From positions 1-12,950 of the forward strand of contig JAGALN010000239.1 in the NCBI GenBank assembly GCA_017625185.1: 12,950 nucleotides of DNA, written 5' to 3'. The notes under the pieces were generated by a model. It had not been told where the DNA came from, searched no databases, and worked only from the letters and a program-made list of their open reading frames with translations. The translations under genes were made by a program, and so were the position numbers. Source of the stretch: Clostridia bacterium (GTDB lineage: Bacteria; Bacillota; Clostridia; Monoglobales; Monoglobaceae). Shown one piece after another: positions 1 to 7,376 of this stretch. Numbering within the stretch: the first letter of the stretch is position 1; each line of letters begins with the position of its first letter.

Positions 1-1910
1 AACCGGTTCATTTCCCCGGCATTCTGTTGGGCATGGAGAATGTTGATACAATCGGCACGGTGGATGGCAACCCCTCTGCCCCGGGTCACATAGCCCACAA
101 TTTTATCCCCGGGTACCGGGTTACAGCAATGGGAGAACCGGGTCAGGCAGTTCTGGATGCCCTCCACAACAACACCGCTATCGTTGGGTTTGCCGGTGGT
201 CTTGACCACCATAGGGAGAATTTCCTCCACCGGCAGCATTTCCTCATCCACCATCCGCTTTTTGCATTCGGTCTGGAACCGGGTCACAAACCGGTTGGCG
301 GCAGAGCTACCGTAACCGATGGCGGCATACAAGTCCTCCAGATTATTAAATCCATATTTCCGGAGCAAGCTCTCCACAAAAATCTTATCCTCCAGAAAAC
401 TGTTCGGAATCCCCTGCTGTTTCAGCATCTTTTCCATGGTTTCCTGGCCCTTTTGGAGGTTTTCCTCACGATTGACTTTCTTGAACCACTGGTTAATCTT
501 GTTCCGTGCCTGGGAGGTCTTACAAATCTTCAGCCAGTCAAGGTTGGGGCCTTTACTCCCTCCGGCAGTGATAACATCCACGATATCACCATTCTTTAGA
601 ACATGGTCCAGGGTGACAATCTTGCCGTTGACTCTGGCACCGGTCATCCGGTTACCCACCGCGCTGTGGATGGCGTAGGCAAAGTCAATGGGGGTTGCCC
701 CCACCGGCAGACTGATTACATCCCCTTTGGGGGTAAAGACAAAGACCTCGTCGCTGAACATATCAATCTTCAAGGTCTGCATGAATTCTTCGGCATTGGT
801 CATATCCTTCTGGATTTCCAACAACTGCTTAATCCATTCCAGCTTACTGTCCATATCGCTGGTACCGCTCTTGCCCTCTTTGTACTTCCAATGGGCAGCA
901 ATGCCGTTCTCCGCGGTGTGGTGCATCTCCTTGGTGCGAATCTGAATCTCAAAGGGAGTGCCGTTGGGACCAATCAGGGTAGAATGCAAGGACTGGTACA
1001 TATTGGGTTTGGGCATGGCGATATAGTCCTTCACCCGTCCAGGCATTGGCTTATAAAGCTCATGGACCATACCCAAAACCGAATAGCAGTCCGCAATGGT
1101 ATTCACAATCACACGGACAGCAAAGAGGTCATAGAGCTCGTCAATGCCTTTGTTCTGGATAAACATTTTTCGGTAGATACTGTAAAAATGCTTGGCTCTG
1201 CCCTCCAGACGTGCTTCAATGCCTAAATCATCCAGCCGTCTCTTCAGGACTTCCATAATATCGGCAATGTAAAGCTCCCGCTCCTCCCGCTTCTGGGAGA
1301 TTTTATCCACGATTTCGTAATAGGCAATGGGGTCAATATACCGAAGTGCCAAATCCTCTAGCTCCCACTTAATCTTGGACATACCAAGACGGTGGGCAAG
1401 AGGGGCATAGACCTCCAGTGTTTCTCTTGCGATTTCTCTCTGCTTTTCCTCCGGCTGATACTTCAAGGTCCGCATGTTATGGAGCCGGTCTGCCAGCTTA
1501 ATCACGATAACCCGCACATCCTTTGCCATAGCAAAGAACATCTTCCTAAGGTTCTCAATCTGTTGCTCCTCCTTGGAGGTGTAGGGGATTTTATCAAGCT
1601 TAGTAACTCCGTCTACCAACAGGGTCACCGTTTCCCCAAACTCCTGGGTGACATCCTCATAGGTGGTGTCGGTATCCTCCACCACATCATGAAGGAGGGC
1701 AGCACAAATGGACTGGGTATCCAGCCCCAAATCTGCCAAACTATAGGCTACCTGAACCGGATGGGTAAAGTACGGCTCTCCGGATTTTCGTTTCTGTCCT
1801 TCATGCTTCTCTTCCGCAAAGCGGTACGCCTTTTCCACCAGGCTCAAATCTTCTGTCCTATGGTAGTCAGAAATCCGCTTAAGCAATTCTTCTAATGTAA
1901 TGATTGCCAT
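1..1910 (-). CDS. relA: Bifunctional (p)ppGpp synthetase/hydrolase, Rel/SpoT family (3' end outside window)
   Basis: Makes and degrades (p)ppGpp, the alarmone of the stringent response. 636 residues are visible from the ATG at 1910-1908; full-length relatives run to about 735, so only the C-terminal ACT/RRM part is missing. Seen in order: an HD hydrolase domain with H50, H74-D75, E78-D79 and D141..N145 (LADRLHN); a synthetase domain with GRAKHFYSIYRKM near residue 237, YDLFAVR near 260 and FEIQIRT near 322; a TGS domain from about 388 (FVFTPKGD); and a Cys-Cys zinc-finger region near 595 (HCCNPVPGD). Both catalytic halves look intact, so a bifunctional enzyme is inferred. The start is supported by a purine-rich Shine-Dalgarno site (GAGGGGGG) about 6 nt upstream. 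It lies 80 bp behind recJ, as in many Firmicutes, but without the apt gene that separates them in Bacillus. A hairpin terminator sits in that gap. Confidence 0.96.
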   Translation of the reverse strand, partial: MAIITLEELLKRISDYHRTEDLSLVEKAYRFAEEKHEGQKRKSGEPYFTHPVQVAYSLADLGLDTQSICAALLHDVVEDTDTTYEDVTQEFGETVTLLVDGVTKLDKIPYTSKEEQQIENLRKMFFAMAKDVRVIVIKLADRLHNMRTLKYQPEEKQREIARETLEVYAPLAHRLGMSKIKWELEDLALRYIDPIAYYEIVDKISQKREERELYIADIMEVLKRRLDDLGIEARLEGRAKHFYSIYRKMFIQNKGIDELYDLFAVRVIVNTIADCYSVLGMVHELYKPMPGRVKDYIAMPKPNMYQSLHSTLIGPNGTPFEIQIRTKEMHHTAENGIAAHWKYKEGKSGTSDMDSKLEWIKQLLEIQKDMTNAEEFMQTLKIDMFSDEVFVFTPKGDVISLPVGATPIDFAYAIHSAVGNRMTGARVNGKIVTLDHVLKNGDIVDVITAGGSKGPNLDWLKICKTSQARNKINQWFKKVNREENLQKGQETMEKMLKQQGIPNSFLEDKIFVESLLRKYGFNNLEDLYAAIGYGSSAANRFVTRFQTECKKRMVDEEMLPVEEILPMVVKTTGKPNDSGVVVEGIQNCLTRFSHCCNPVPGDKIVGYVTRGRGVAIHRADCINILHAQQNAGEMNR

Positions 1911-1935
1911 ATCAATCCCCCCTCTCTACAAAACG

Positions 1936-1967
1936 AAAAAACGCCGTGCTGCTCAGCAGCCCGCCGT
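1936..1967 (-). terminator. Rho-independent terminator or attenuator between recJ and relA
   Basis: Arms 1941-1952 and 1956-1967 pair around a 3-nt loop (TCA) with two mismatches, giving a GC-rich stem. On the minus strand it is followed by six T (1936-1941); on the plus strand by five T, so it could act in both directions. It lies after the recJ stop and ends 25 nt before the relA ATG. I see no convincing promoter between it and relA. Confidence 0.6.
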
Positions 1968-1990
1968 TTTTCTCTAAAAAAGCAACAAAG

Positions 1991-3712
1991 TTATTCCTTC
2001 TCTGTTTCGGCATCCTCGCCGGCTTTTTTGATATCCTTCAAAATGAGCTGCACATTCTGAAATCCCTTATAATCGTTGATGTCCAAAGAGAACGCCACAT
2101 CAATGAAGTCGCCCTCCTGCAAATACTGATAATATTCTCCCATGCCGAATCCCACAGAATCTAGATACTTGCCGTCCTTTAAGAGAGTCATTCGAAGATG
2201 CTTTCCCTCGCTCATGACGCTGATCTTATGTATCTTGATATTCCGCACCGCAAAGAGGGGCGTGGGGTTATCGACACCAAAGGGCTGCAACCTGTTGATA
2301 TCGTTCACGGTTTCCAAGGTAATGTAGGGAACCTTGATTGCGGCATCCAAAAGAATCGTGGGTGTCCGCATGGTTTCGCTGAACTGGTCCTTGGAACAGC
2401 TGTTAATCTTCTTCCGGAACTCCTCAATGTTCTCTGCCTTGATGGTAAGTCCTGCCGCCAGTTCATGACCGCCGAACTTTTCCAGCAAATCAGAACTGCT
2501 CTCTAAGGCGCCGAAGAGATTGAATCCGTTCACGCTTCGTCCCGAACCCTTTGCCTCCTCGCCGTCAATGGCAAACAGGATGGAAGGCTTATAAAACTTC
2601 TCGGTAATTTTGGAAGATACGATGCCCACAATGCCGTGGTGCCAGTTCTCGTGAGGGATCACAATCACGTTATCTTCCTTTACTTCGGGATGGTTTTCCA
2701 GATATTCCATAGCCTCTCGGAACATCTTCTGTTCCGTCTGCTGACGAAGGGTGTTCTCTTCGCAAAGGGACTCTGCCAGCTCCTTAGCACGATTCTCATC
2801 GTCGGTCAAAAACAGTTCCACGCTACGAGATGCACAACCCAGTCTGCCGCTGGCGTTAATCCGGGGCGCAATGGTATAACCAATGGTTGAGGTGGTGATT
2901 GCTTTACCGTTGGTCGAAACATCAATCAGTGCTTTTAATCCCACATTCTTGGTGGCACGGAACCGTTTCAAACCCTCGGTGACAATTACACGGTTTTCGT
3001 CAATCAGAGGGGAAATGTCCGCCACGGTACCCAGACACATTAAGTCAGAATACTTCTCCATGAGTTCGGGCAGGGACTCCTTATCGTCCAGCGCCTGAAT
3101 CAGCTTAAATACAACGCCTACCCCAGCCAAACTCTTAAAGGGATAGGGACAGTCCTTCCGTTTGGGGTCTACTGCCGCATAAACTGCCGGAATCTGTTCC
3201 TTACATTCATGGTGGTCGGTGACAATCACATCAAGACCGATTTCCTTGGCATACTCGCTCTCTTCTACCGCAGTAATGCCGGTATCTACGGTAATAATCA
3301 AGGAGGTACCACCCTCCCGGATCTTGTTCGGGGCGTCACGGTTGATTCCGTAACCCTCCTGCATCCGGTCAGGAACATAGTAGTCCACCTCAATGCCCAT
3401 CTCCCGCAGATGCTTATACAGAATCGCAATGGAGGTAATGCCATCCACGTCGTAGTCGCCGTATATGGTAATCTTTTCTTTTTTCTCCTGGGCCTGACGG
3501 ATTCTGAATGCCGCCTTTTCCATATCCTTCATCAAATAGGGGTCATGGAGAACGCCCAGATTTCTGGACAGAAATCTGTCAATGGCATCGTCCTCCTGAA
3601 TCCCACGGTTGTATAAAATGATGGCCGTCAGAGGGGAAATGTGAAAACGCTTGGAAATCTCCACCACACGCTTCTTGTCAAAATCTCTTAGCAGCCACTT
3701 CTTCTTTAACAT
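1991..3712 (-). CDS. recJ: Single-stranded-DNA-specific exonuclease RecJ
   Basis: 5'-3' single-strand DNA exonuclease used in recombination and repair; a DHH-superfamily, metal-dependent phosphoesterase. In the 573-residue protein the motifs are DYDVDG at 86-91, DTGI at 143-146, DHH at 166-168, PRINASGR at 283-290, HHGIVGIVSSK at 358-368, and the DHHA1 motif GGHELAAG at 414-421. An OB-fold-like C-terminal region covers about 455-565. The length is close to E. coli RecJ and lacks the long C-terminal extension of the Bacillus enzyme. The ATG at 3712 is chosen because AGGGAG lies 8 nt upstream; an in-frame start at 3796 would add 28 residues without family resemblance. A predicted sigma-A promoter 95 bp upstream suggests transcription separate from the helicase-loader gene. 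relA follows. Confidence 0.96.
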   Translation of the reverse strand: MLKKKWLLRDFDKKRVVEISKRFHISPLTAIILYNRGIQEDDAIDRFLSRNLGVLHDPYLMKDMEKAAFRIRQAQEKKEKITIYGDYDVDGITSIAILYKHLREMGIEVDYYVPDRMQEGYGINRDAPNKIREGGTSLIITVDTGITAVEESEYAKEIGLDVIVTDHHECKEQIPAVYAAVDPKRKDCPYPFKSLAGVGVVFKLIQALDDKESLPELMEKYSDLMCLGTVADISPLIDENRVIVTEGLKRFRATKNVGLKALIDVSTNGKAITTSTIGYTIAPRINASGRLGCASRSVELFLTDDENRAKELAESLCEENTLRQQTEQKMFREAMEYLENHPEVKEDNVIVIPHENWHHGIVGIVSSKITEKFYKPSILFAIDGEEAKGSGRSVNGFNLFGALESSSDLLEKFGGHELAAGLTIKAENIEEFRKKINSCSKDQFSETMRTPTILLDAAIKVPYITLETVNDINRLQPFGVDNPTPLFAVRNIKIHKISVMSEGKHLRMTLLKDGKYLDSVGFGMGEYYQYLQEGDFIDVAFSLDINDYKGFQNVQLILKDIKKAGEDAETEKE

Positions 3713-3740
3713 AATGAAATCTCCCTGATTCTTGAATTTT

Positions 3741-3778
3741 ACAGAGAAGAACGGATTCCTCTCTGTGGTGTCGGAATC
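3741..3778 (-). other. recJ leader with two mutually exclusive hairpins
   Basis: Two perfect short inverted repeats overlap in the 5' leader: 3741-3747 with 3760-3766 (ACAGAGA/TCTCTGT), and 3754-3759 with 3773-3778 (GATTCC/GGAATC). The second pairing uses bases in the loop of the first, and the reverse, so both cannot form together. It does not resemble a riboswitch family I know. The arms are 6-7 bp, so chance is possible. Confidence 0.3.
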
Positions 3779-3806
3779 TTGTATCTCACGATACACATAT
3801 AGGCTT

Positions 3807-3835
3807 ATTCTATCACGATTCCAAGTAAATTACAA
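3807..3835 (-). promoter_or_regulatory. Predicted sigma-A promoter for recJ
   Basis: On the minus strand, -35 TTGTAA (3835-3830), a 17-bp spacer and -10 TAGAAT (3812-3807). The -10 matches 5/6 and the -35 4/6 of the consensus. Transcription would begin near 3800, giving a leader of about 90 nt before the recJ ATG. The rest of the 199-bp gap up to 3911 holds an AT-rich imperfect hairpin (3855-3861 with 3875-3881, 7-bp stem) just after the upstream gene; it lacks a good T tract, so I do not call it a terminator. Confidence 0.55.
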
Positions 3836-3911
3836 CATCTTTTTCATGCAAATCCGCAAAAAAACTAACCAAAATTTTGCGAAAAGTTTCTCTGTCTTGA
3901 CCAAACCTTCC

Positions 3912-4904
3912 CTATTCCCCGGTGCGAATGTGCTTCTGCATTCTAAGGTCCTGCCCGATAAAAGGAATGATCTCAAATCCACCCAAAAACCGTGAAGTAA
4001 GTCTCTTGCTGTAAATTTTCTCCAATCCCTCCAGGTTCAGGTTGGTGGAAACCACGGTGCTCTTTCCCTGAAGCTGCCGGCTGTTGATCAAATCAAACAC
4101 TGCCGCAGCGGAATACGCCGTCACAAACTCGGTACCCAAATCATCAATAATCAAAAGGTCTGCCTGATGAATCTGCCGGGCACTATAGGCTGCCAGTTCC
4201 TCTTCCTCAGGAAGCAAGCGGTCAAACTTCAGCTTTTCCAAAAGCTCAAAGAGCCGGAACGCCGTCTGGTAGTAAACGGACTTACCCCGCTTTAAAGCGT
4301 GGTTGGCAATACAGCTGGAAAGATAGGTCTTTCCCGTCCCTGCGTTCCCCATTAGCAAGAGGTTCCCATGGGTCTTATCAAAGGTATCGGCAAACCGGAA
4401 ACCCTTTTCATACGCCGTTTTCATGTAGGTCAGAGGCTCCCGTCCGTTTTCCTTGGGTTGCTTGGCAAAGAGGGTGTAATCCACCTTATCAAAGGTCTGC
4501 TCCTTCATAATCCCCGTCAGGTTGGAGCTTGCTCCCATAGAATTGGCAATCAACTCCTCCAAACAGCCGCAACGCCTGCCGGTTTCCAAGAATCCCGTAT
4601 CCCGGCAAAGAGAACAGGTGACAACCTCCTCCAGATAATCCTCCGGCTTGCCCAGGCTCTTCAGCAATTCTCTCCGCTGCTTTTGCAGGCTACGGATGGA
4701 TTCTTCAATCTTTTCATAATCCATCCCCCCCGTCAGGACGCAACGTGCCAATGCGGTGCCCCCCCGCCGGAGCCCCGCCTCAATGCGATCATACTCCTCC
4801 GGGAAAGCGCTGCGGACCTCGACTACCCGGCGCTCCTGCTCGGCACGGTTCTCCTCCCGCCGCTCAGTTAAGGCACGGTTTGCCAATGTGTATGCAGATT
4901 CCAT
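3912..4904 (-). CDS. dnaI: DnaI/DnaC-type replicative helicase loader (AAA+ ATPase)
   Basis: Loads the replicative helicase onto DNA during initiation and fork restart. In 330 residues: a charged helical N-terminus (about 1-90); a four-Cys zinc-type module (C97, C100, C112, C114), comparable to the zinc-binding N-terminal domain of DnaI; Walker A GNAGTGKT at 186-193; Walker B LLIIDD at 250-255; a sensor-1-type STNLN at 286-290; and basic R301/R305 in the arginine-finger region. The start is firm: GAGGTGA lies about 6 nt upstream. The stop of dnaD is inside that Shine-Dalgarno site, so the two genes are probably translationally coupled. The gene order dnaD then loader supports the role. DnaC-like ATPases of transposons (IstB) share the fold, but the Cys module, the absence of a transposase and the dnaD neighbour favour the cellular loader. 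Confidence 0.92.
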   Translation of the reverse strand: MESAYTLANRALTERREENRAEQERRVVEVRSAFPEEYDRIEAGLRRGGTALARCVLTGGMDYEKIEESIRSLQKQRRELLKSLGKPEDYLEEVVTCSLCRDTGFLETGRRCGCLEELIANSMGASSNLTGIMKEQTFDKVDYTLFAKQPKENGREPLTYMKTAYEKGFRFADTFDKTHGNLLLMGNAGTGKTYLSSCIANHALKRGKSVYYQTAFRLFELLEKLKFDRLLPEEEELAAYSARQIHQADLLIIDDLGTEFVTAYSAAAVFDLINSRQLQGKSTVVSTNLNLEGLEKIYSKRLTSRFLGGFEIIPFIGQDLRMQKHIRTGE

Positions 4905-4910
4905 GGTATC

Positions 4911-5918
4911 TCACCTCGTTTCCATTCCATCGTCCAACATCAAATCCAGAAGCTGTTCCTCCAACACATCGTAATCCACCGAATTGGTGTCCGAGTAGTT
5001 ATTCAAGCGGCTCGGCTTGGGACCCGGTTCTGCCTTCTTTGACGGTCCGCCCCGGTACGCCTCCTCGCTCTCCAGCACCTGCTTCTCGGTGGTGAGTCCT
5101 TCTTCTGCCCAGCTCTTTAGAATCTTGTTCATGTAACTCCAGCTGAGTTTTCCGGTTCGGGAAACCGTCCGGTCATAGGCAACCGGCACCAAATCCAGAG
5201 AAAGCCCCGGCATTTCCGCCCACTGCTTGATGTACTTCTTCTCGGTAGCCGTCAAAGCACGGTCAAAAATCCCCAGGATACTGCAGATTTTCCGTTCGGT
5301 GCTATCCCGCTCCTCCAGCTCCATCACATGTGCTTCGGCAGCCTCGAAGGTGTCAATTCCCCGTTCTGCCCAATCCATAGCAACGGTTTCCAAATATCTT
5401 CTTCCGGTCTTACCTCGCTTTACCCCGTAGGAGAGAAGCATGGTAATCACCTCTACCGGCAGTCCCAGCCAATCCACAAAGGAGTAGAGCATCTCCATAT
5501 CCGATTGGGTCAACACCTTCTGGAGCACCGTCTCCGCCTGATAGAAGAGTCCGGATATTGCCTTATTTCGTGTGGCAACGGTGTCAATCTCTGCCATGGT
5601 ATAGGAGGGTCTGGACTGTCGGCGAAGCGCCACCGGTTCCGGTTTTGCATTTCTTTGGGGTGCGGGTTTCGCCTCGGGTTCGGGGAAGCTATAGCCGGTT
5701 TTGGTCTTTCGCAGTTCTCCCCGGCTGACCCAGAAATCCAAGACAAATGCCGCATGCTCACAGCTGATATCCAGTTCCGTTGCAACCTGCTGGATGGTAT
5801 GAACCTTACCGTCCTTTTCTTTTTTATAGCTTACATAAAGATAGACCTGAATATACTCCGGATTGGAAAACCGGATATACTTTTCCGCAAATTCATAGGA
5901 CACCAAAAAGCCGTCCAT
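4911..5918 (-). CDS. dnaD: DnaD-like replication initiation (primosome) protein with two DnaD domains
   Basis: DnaD proteins act after DnaA at the origin and with the loader at restart sites, helping to recruit helicase. The 335-residue protein has an N-terminal winged-helix-like part (about 1-80), a Pro/Arg-rich linker (80-105), and two tandem C-terminal DnaD/DnaB_2 domains. Each domain carries the YxxxIxxxW-type signature: Y175..V179..W183 and Y262..I266..W270. The acidic tail (about 315-332) is typical of loader-interacting tails, which is inference. I chose the ATG at 5918, 7 nt after a perfect AAAGGAGG; the in-frame GTG at 5924 overlaps that site and is unlikely. It starts 34 bp after mnmE and ends 6 bp before the loader gene. 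Replacement of a single-domain DnaD by a two-domain form is seen in other Clostridia; identity as DnaD rather than a B. subtilis DnaB-like paralog is less certain. Confidence 0.9.
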   Translation of the reverse strand: MDGFLVSYEFAEKYIRFSNPEYIQVYLYVSYKKEKDGKVHTIQQVATELDISCEHAAFVLDFWVSRGELRKTKTGYSFPEPEAKPAPQRNAKPEPVALRRQSRPSYTMAEIDTVATRNKAISGLFYQAETVLQKVLTQSDMEMLYSFVDWLGLPVEVITMLLSYGVKRGKTGRRYLETVAMDWAERGIDTFEAAEAHVMELEERDSTERKICSILGIFDRALTATEKKYIKQWAEMPGLSLDLVPVAYDRTVSRTGKLSWSYMNKILKSWAEEGLTTEKQVLESEEAYRGGPSKKAEPGPKPSRLNNYSDTNSVDYDVLEEQLLDLMLDDGMETR

Positions 5919-5952
5919 GCCCACACCTCCTTTTCATCGAATTTTTCTCTTC

Positions 5953-7344
5953 CTATTTCCCTACGCAGAATCGGGAGAATACCTGATCTACAATCTCCTC
6001 CTGAACAGTAAGTCCGGTGACCTCACCCAGAGCAGAGAGAACATCCTCCAAATCCACAAAGAGCAAATCGTAGGGCATTTCTGTAGCATTTCCCGCCTCG
6101 GCACGAACCAGTGCGTCCAACGCCTTTTGCAAAGCGTCCCGCTGCCGGACATTGCTCAAGTACACCTGCCCCGGCTGAACCTTTTGTTCCAGGAACAGTT
6201 TCGAAATCGCCTGCTCCAATTCTTCGATTCCCAAAGCCTTGCCAGTCTTGGGAACCGCAGTTTCCAAAATCGATTCCGGCGGTATGTTCAGCTTTTCCGC
6301 AAGCTCCGCCCGGGTAATTCTCTGTCCGCAATCGGTCTTGTTCAAAAGCACCAGTCCGGCACAATCGGGCAGTTCCCCGGCAATTTCTTCATCCTCCAAG
6401 GAAAGCTCCCGGCTGCTGTCTATCACAAACAGACAAAGGTCTGCCGTTTCCATCTTCTCCCTGGCACGGTTGATACCGATTTTCTCTACCTCATCGTCGC
6501 TCCGGCGAAGCCCCGCCGTATCCAGGAGCCGGAGGGCAACCCCGCCTAGGTTCACAGTTTCTTCAATCACATCCCGGGTTGTGCCGGGAATATCAGTAAC
6601 AATGGCCTTGTCGCAGCGGGCAAGGGCATTGAGGAGAGAGGATTTCCCCACGTTGGGTCTGCCCACAATGACAGTCTGGATTCCATCCCGAAGCATTCGC
6701 CCAGTTTCAAAGGTCCCCAGAAGTGCCCGAATCTCTTTTTTCAAAACCGTCAGATTTTCAGCCGTTTCCTGACGCTCCGGTGCTTCCACCTCTTCGGGGT
6801 AATCCGCCGCCGCCGAAATATGTGCGGTAAGCTTCATAACCTCTTCCCGCAGGGCATCAATCTTTTCTTTCAAGCCGCCCTGCAAGGCCCGTGCCGCATT
6901 CTCCAGACCAAGCTCCGAACGGGCATCAATCACATCCATGACCGCCTCTGCCTCATCAAGTCCCGTCTTCCCGTTCAAAAAGGCACGGCGGGTAAACTCC
7001 CCGCCCTCTGCCAGTCTGGCTCCGGCAATCAGCAGTTCTTTTAAAATCCGGTCCGCAACCAGAAAACCGCCGTGGCAATGAATCTCCACCACATCTTCCC
7101 CAGTATAAGAATGAGGGGCACGCATGACAACTGCCAGGACTCTGTCCAAATAACGCTCCGGATCGTCCAGCCGATGAGCACGGCAAAGGGTCAGCTTATG
7201 GCTCTCCCACCGGGAAAGCTCCTCCCGGGCAGATAGAATCCGCCCTGCAACGGTTTCCGCATCGGCACCGCTTATCCTTAAAATGGCAATGCCACCCGTA
7301 CCGATGGGGGTGGCGATTGCAGTAATGGTATCATGTAGTTTCAT
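5953..7344 (-). CDS. mnmE: tRNA uridine-5-carboxymethylaminomethyl(34) synthesis GTPase MnmE
   Basis: With MnmG it installs the 5-carboxymethylaminomethyl group on wobble U34 of certain tRNAs. The 463 residues show a folate-binding N-terminal domain (ATPIGTGGIAILRISG at 11-26, VVEIHCHGG at 85-93), a central helical domain, and an inserted G domain with G1 GRPNVGKS (228-235), G2 GTTRD (254-258), G3 DTAG (275-278) and G4 NKTD (335-338). The protein ends in FCVGK, with the catalytic Cys at 460. Length is normal and all motifs are complete. GGAG lies 7 nt before the ATG. It starts 32 bp after dnaA and is followed 34 bp later by dnaD, with no terminator seen, so it reads as part of a dnaA operon. 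That is unusual: in most Firmicutes mnmE follows jag and precedes mnmG. mnmG is not in this window. Confidence 0.97.
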   Translation of the reverse strand: MKLHDTITAIATPIGTGGIAILRISGADAETVAGRILSAREELSRWESHKLTLCRAHRLDDPERYLDRVLAVVMRAPHSYTGEDVVEIHCHGGFLVADRILKELLIAGARLAEGGEFTRRAFLNGKTGLDEAEAVMDVIDARSELGLENAARALQGGLKEKIDALREEVMKLTAHISAAADYPEEVEAPERQETAENLTVLKKEIRALLGTFETGRMLRDGIQTVIVGRPNVGKSSLLNALARCDKAIVTDIPGTTRDVIEETVNLGGVALRLLDTAGLRRSDDEVEKIGINRAREKMETADLCLFVIDSSRELSLEDEEIAGELPDCAGLVLLNKTDCGQRITRAELAEKLNIPPESILETAVPKTGKALGIEELEQAISKLFLEQKVQPGQVYLSNVRQRDALQKALDALVRAEAGNATEMPYDLLFVDLEDVLSALGEVTGLTVQEEIVDQVFSRFCVGK

Positions 7345-7376
7345 ACAACATCTCCGTGGTAAAAACCTTGCGATTT

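Noticed and set aside
27-1226. Long plus-strand open frames opposite relA
   Set aside because: Shadows of the minus-strand relA reading frame. No family resemblance or start signals; the same applies to other antisense frames over recJ, mnmE, dnaA and argD.
1296-1320. TTATCCACG in relA (near 1304) and again in yidC (near 10430) as DnaA boxes
   Set aside because: Single one-mismatch matches inside coding sequence, far from each other and from the AT-rich gap; expected by chance.
3912-4904. IstB-type transposition ATPase
   Set aside because: No transposase or terminal repeats nearby; four-Cys N-terminal module and coupling to dnaD indicate the cellular helicase loader.
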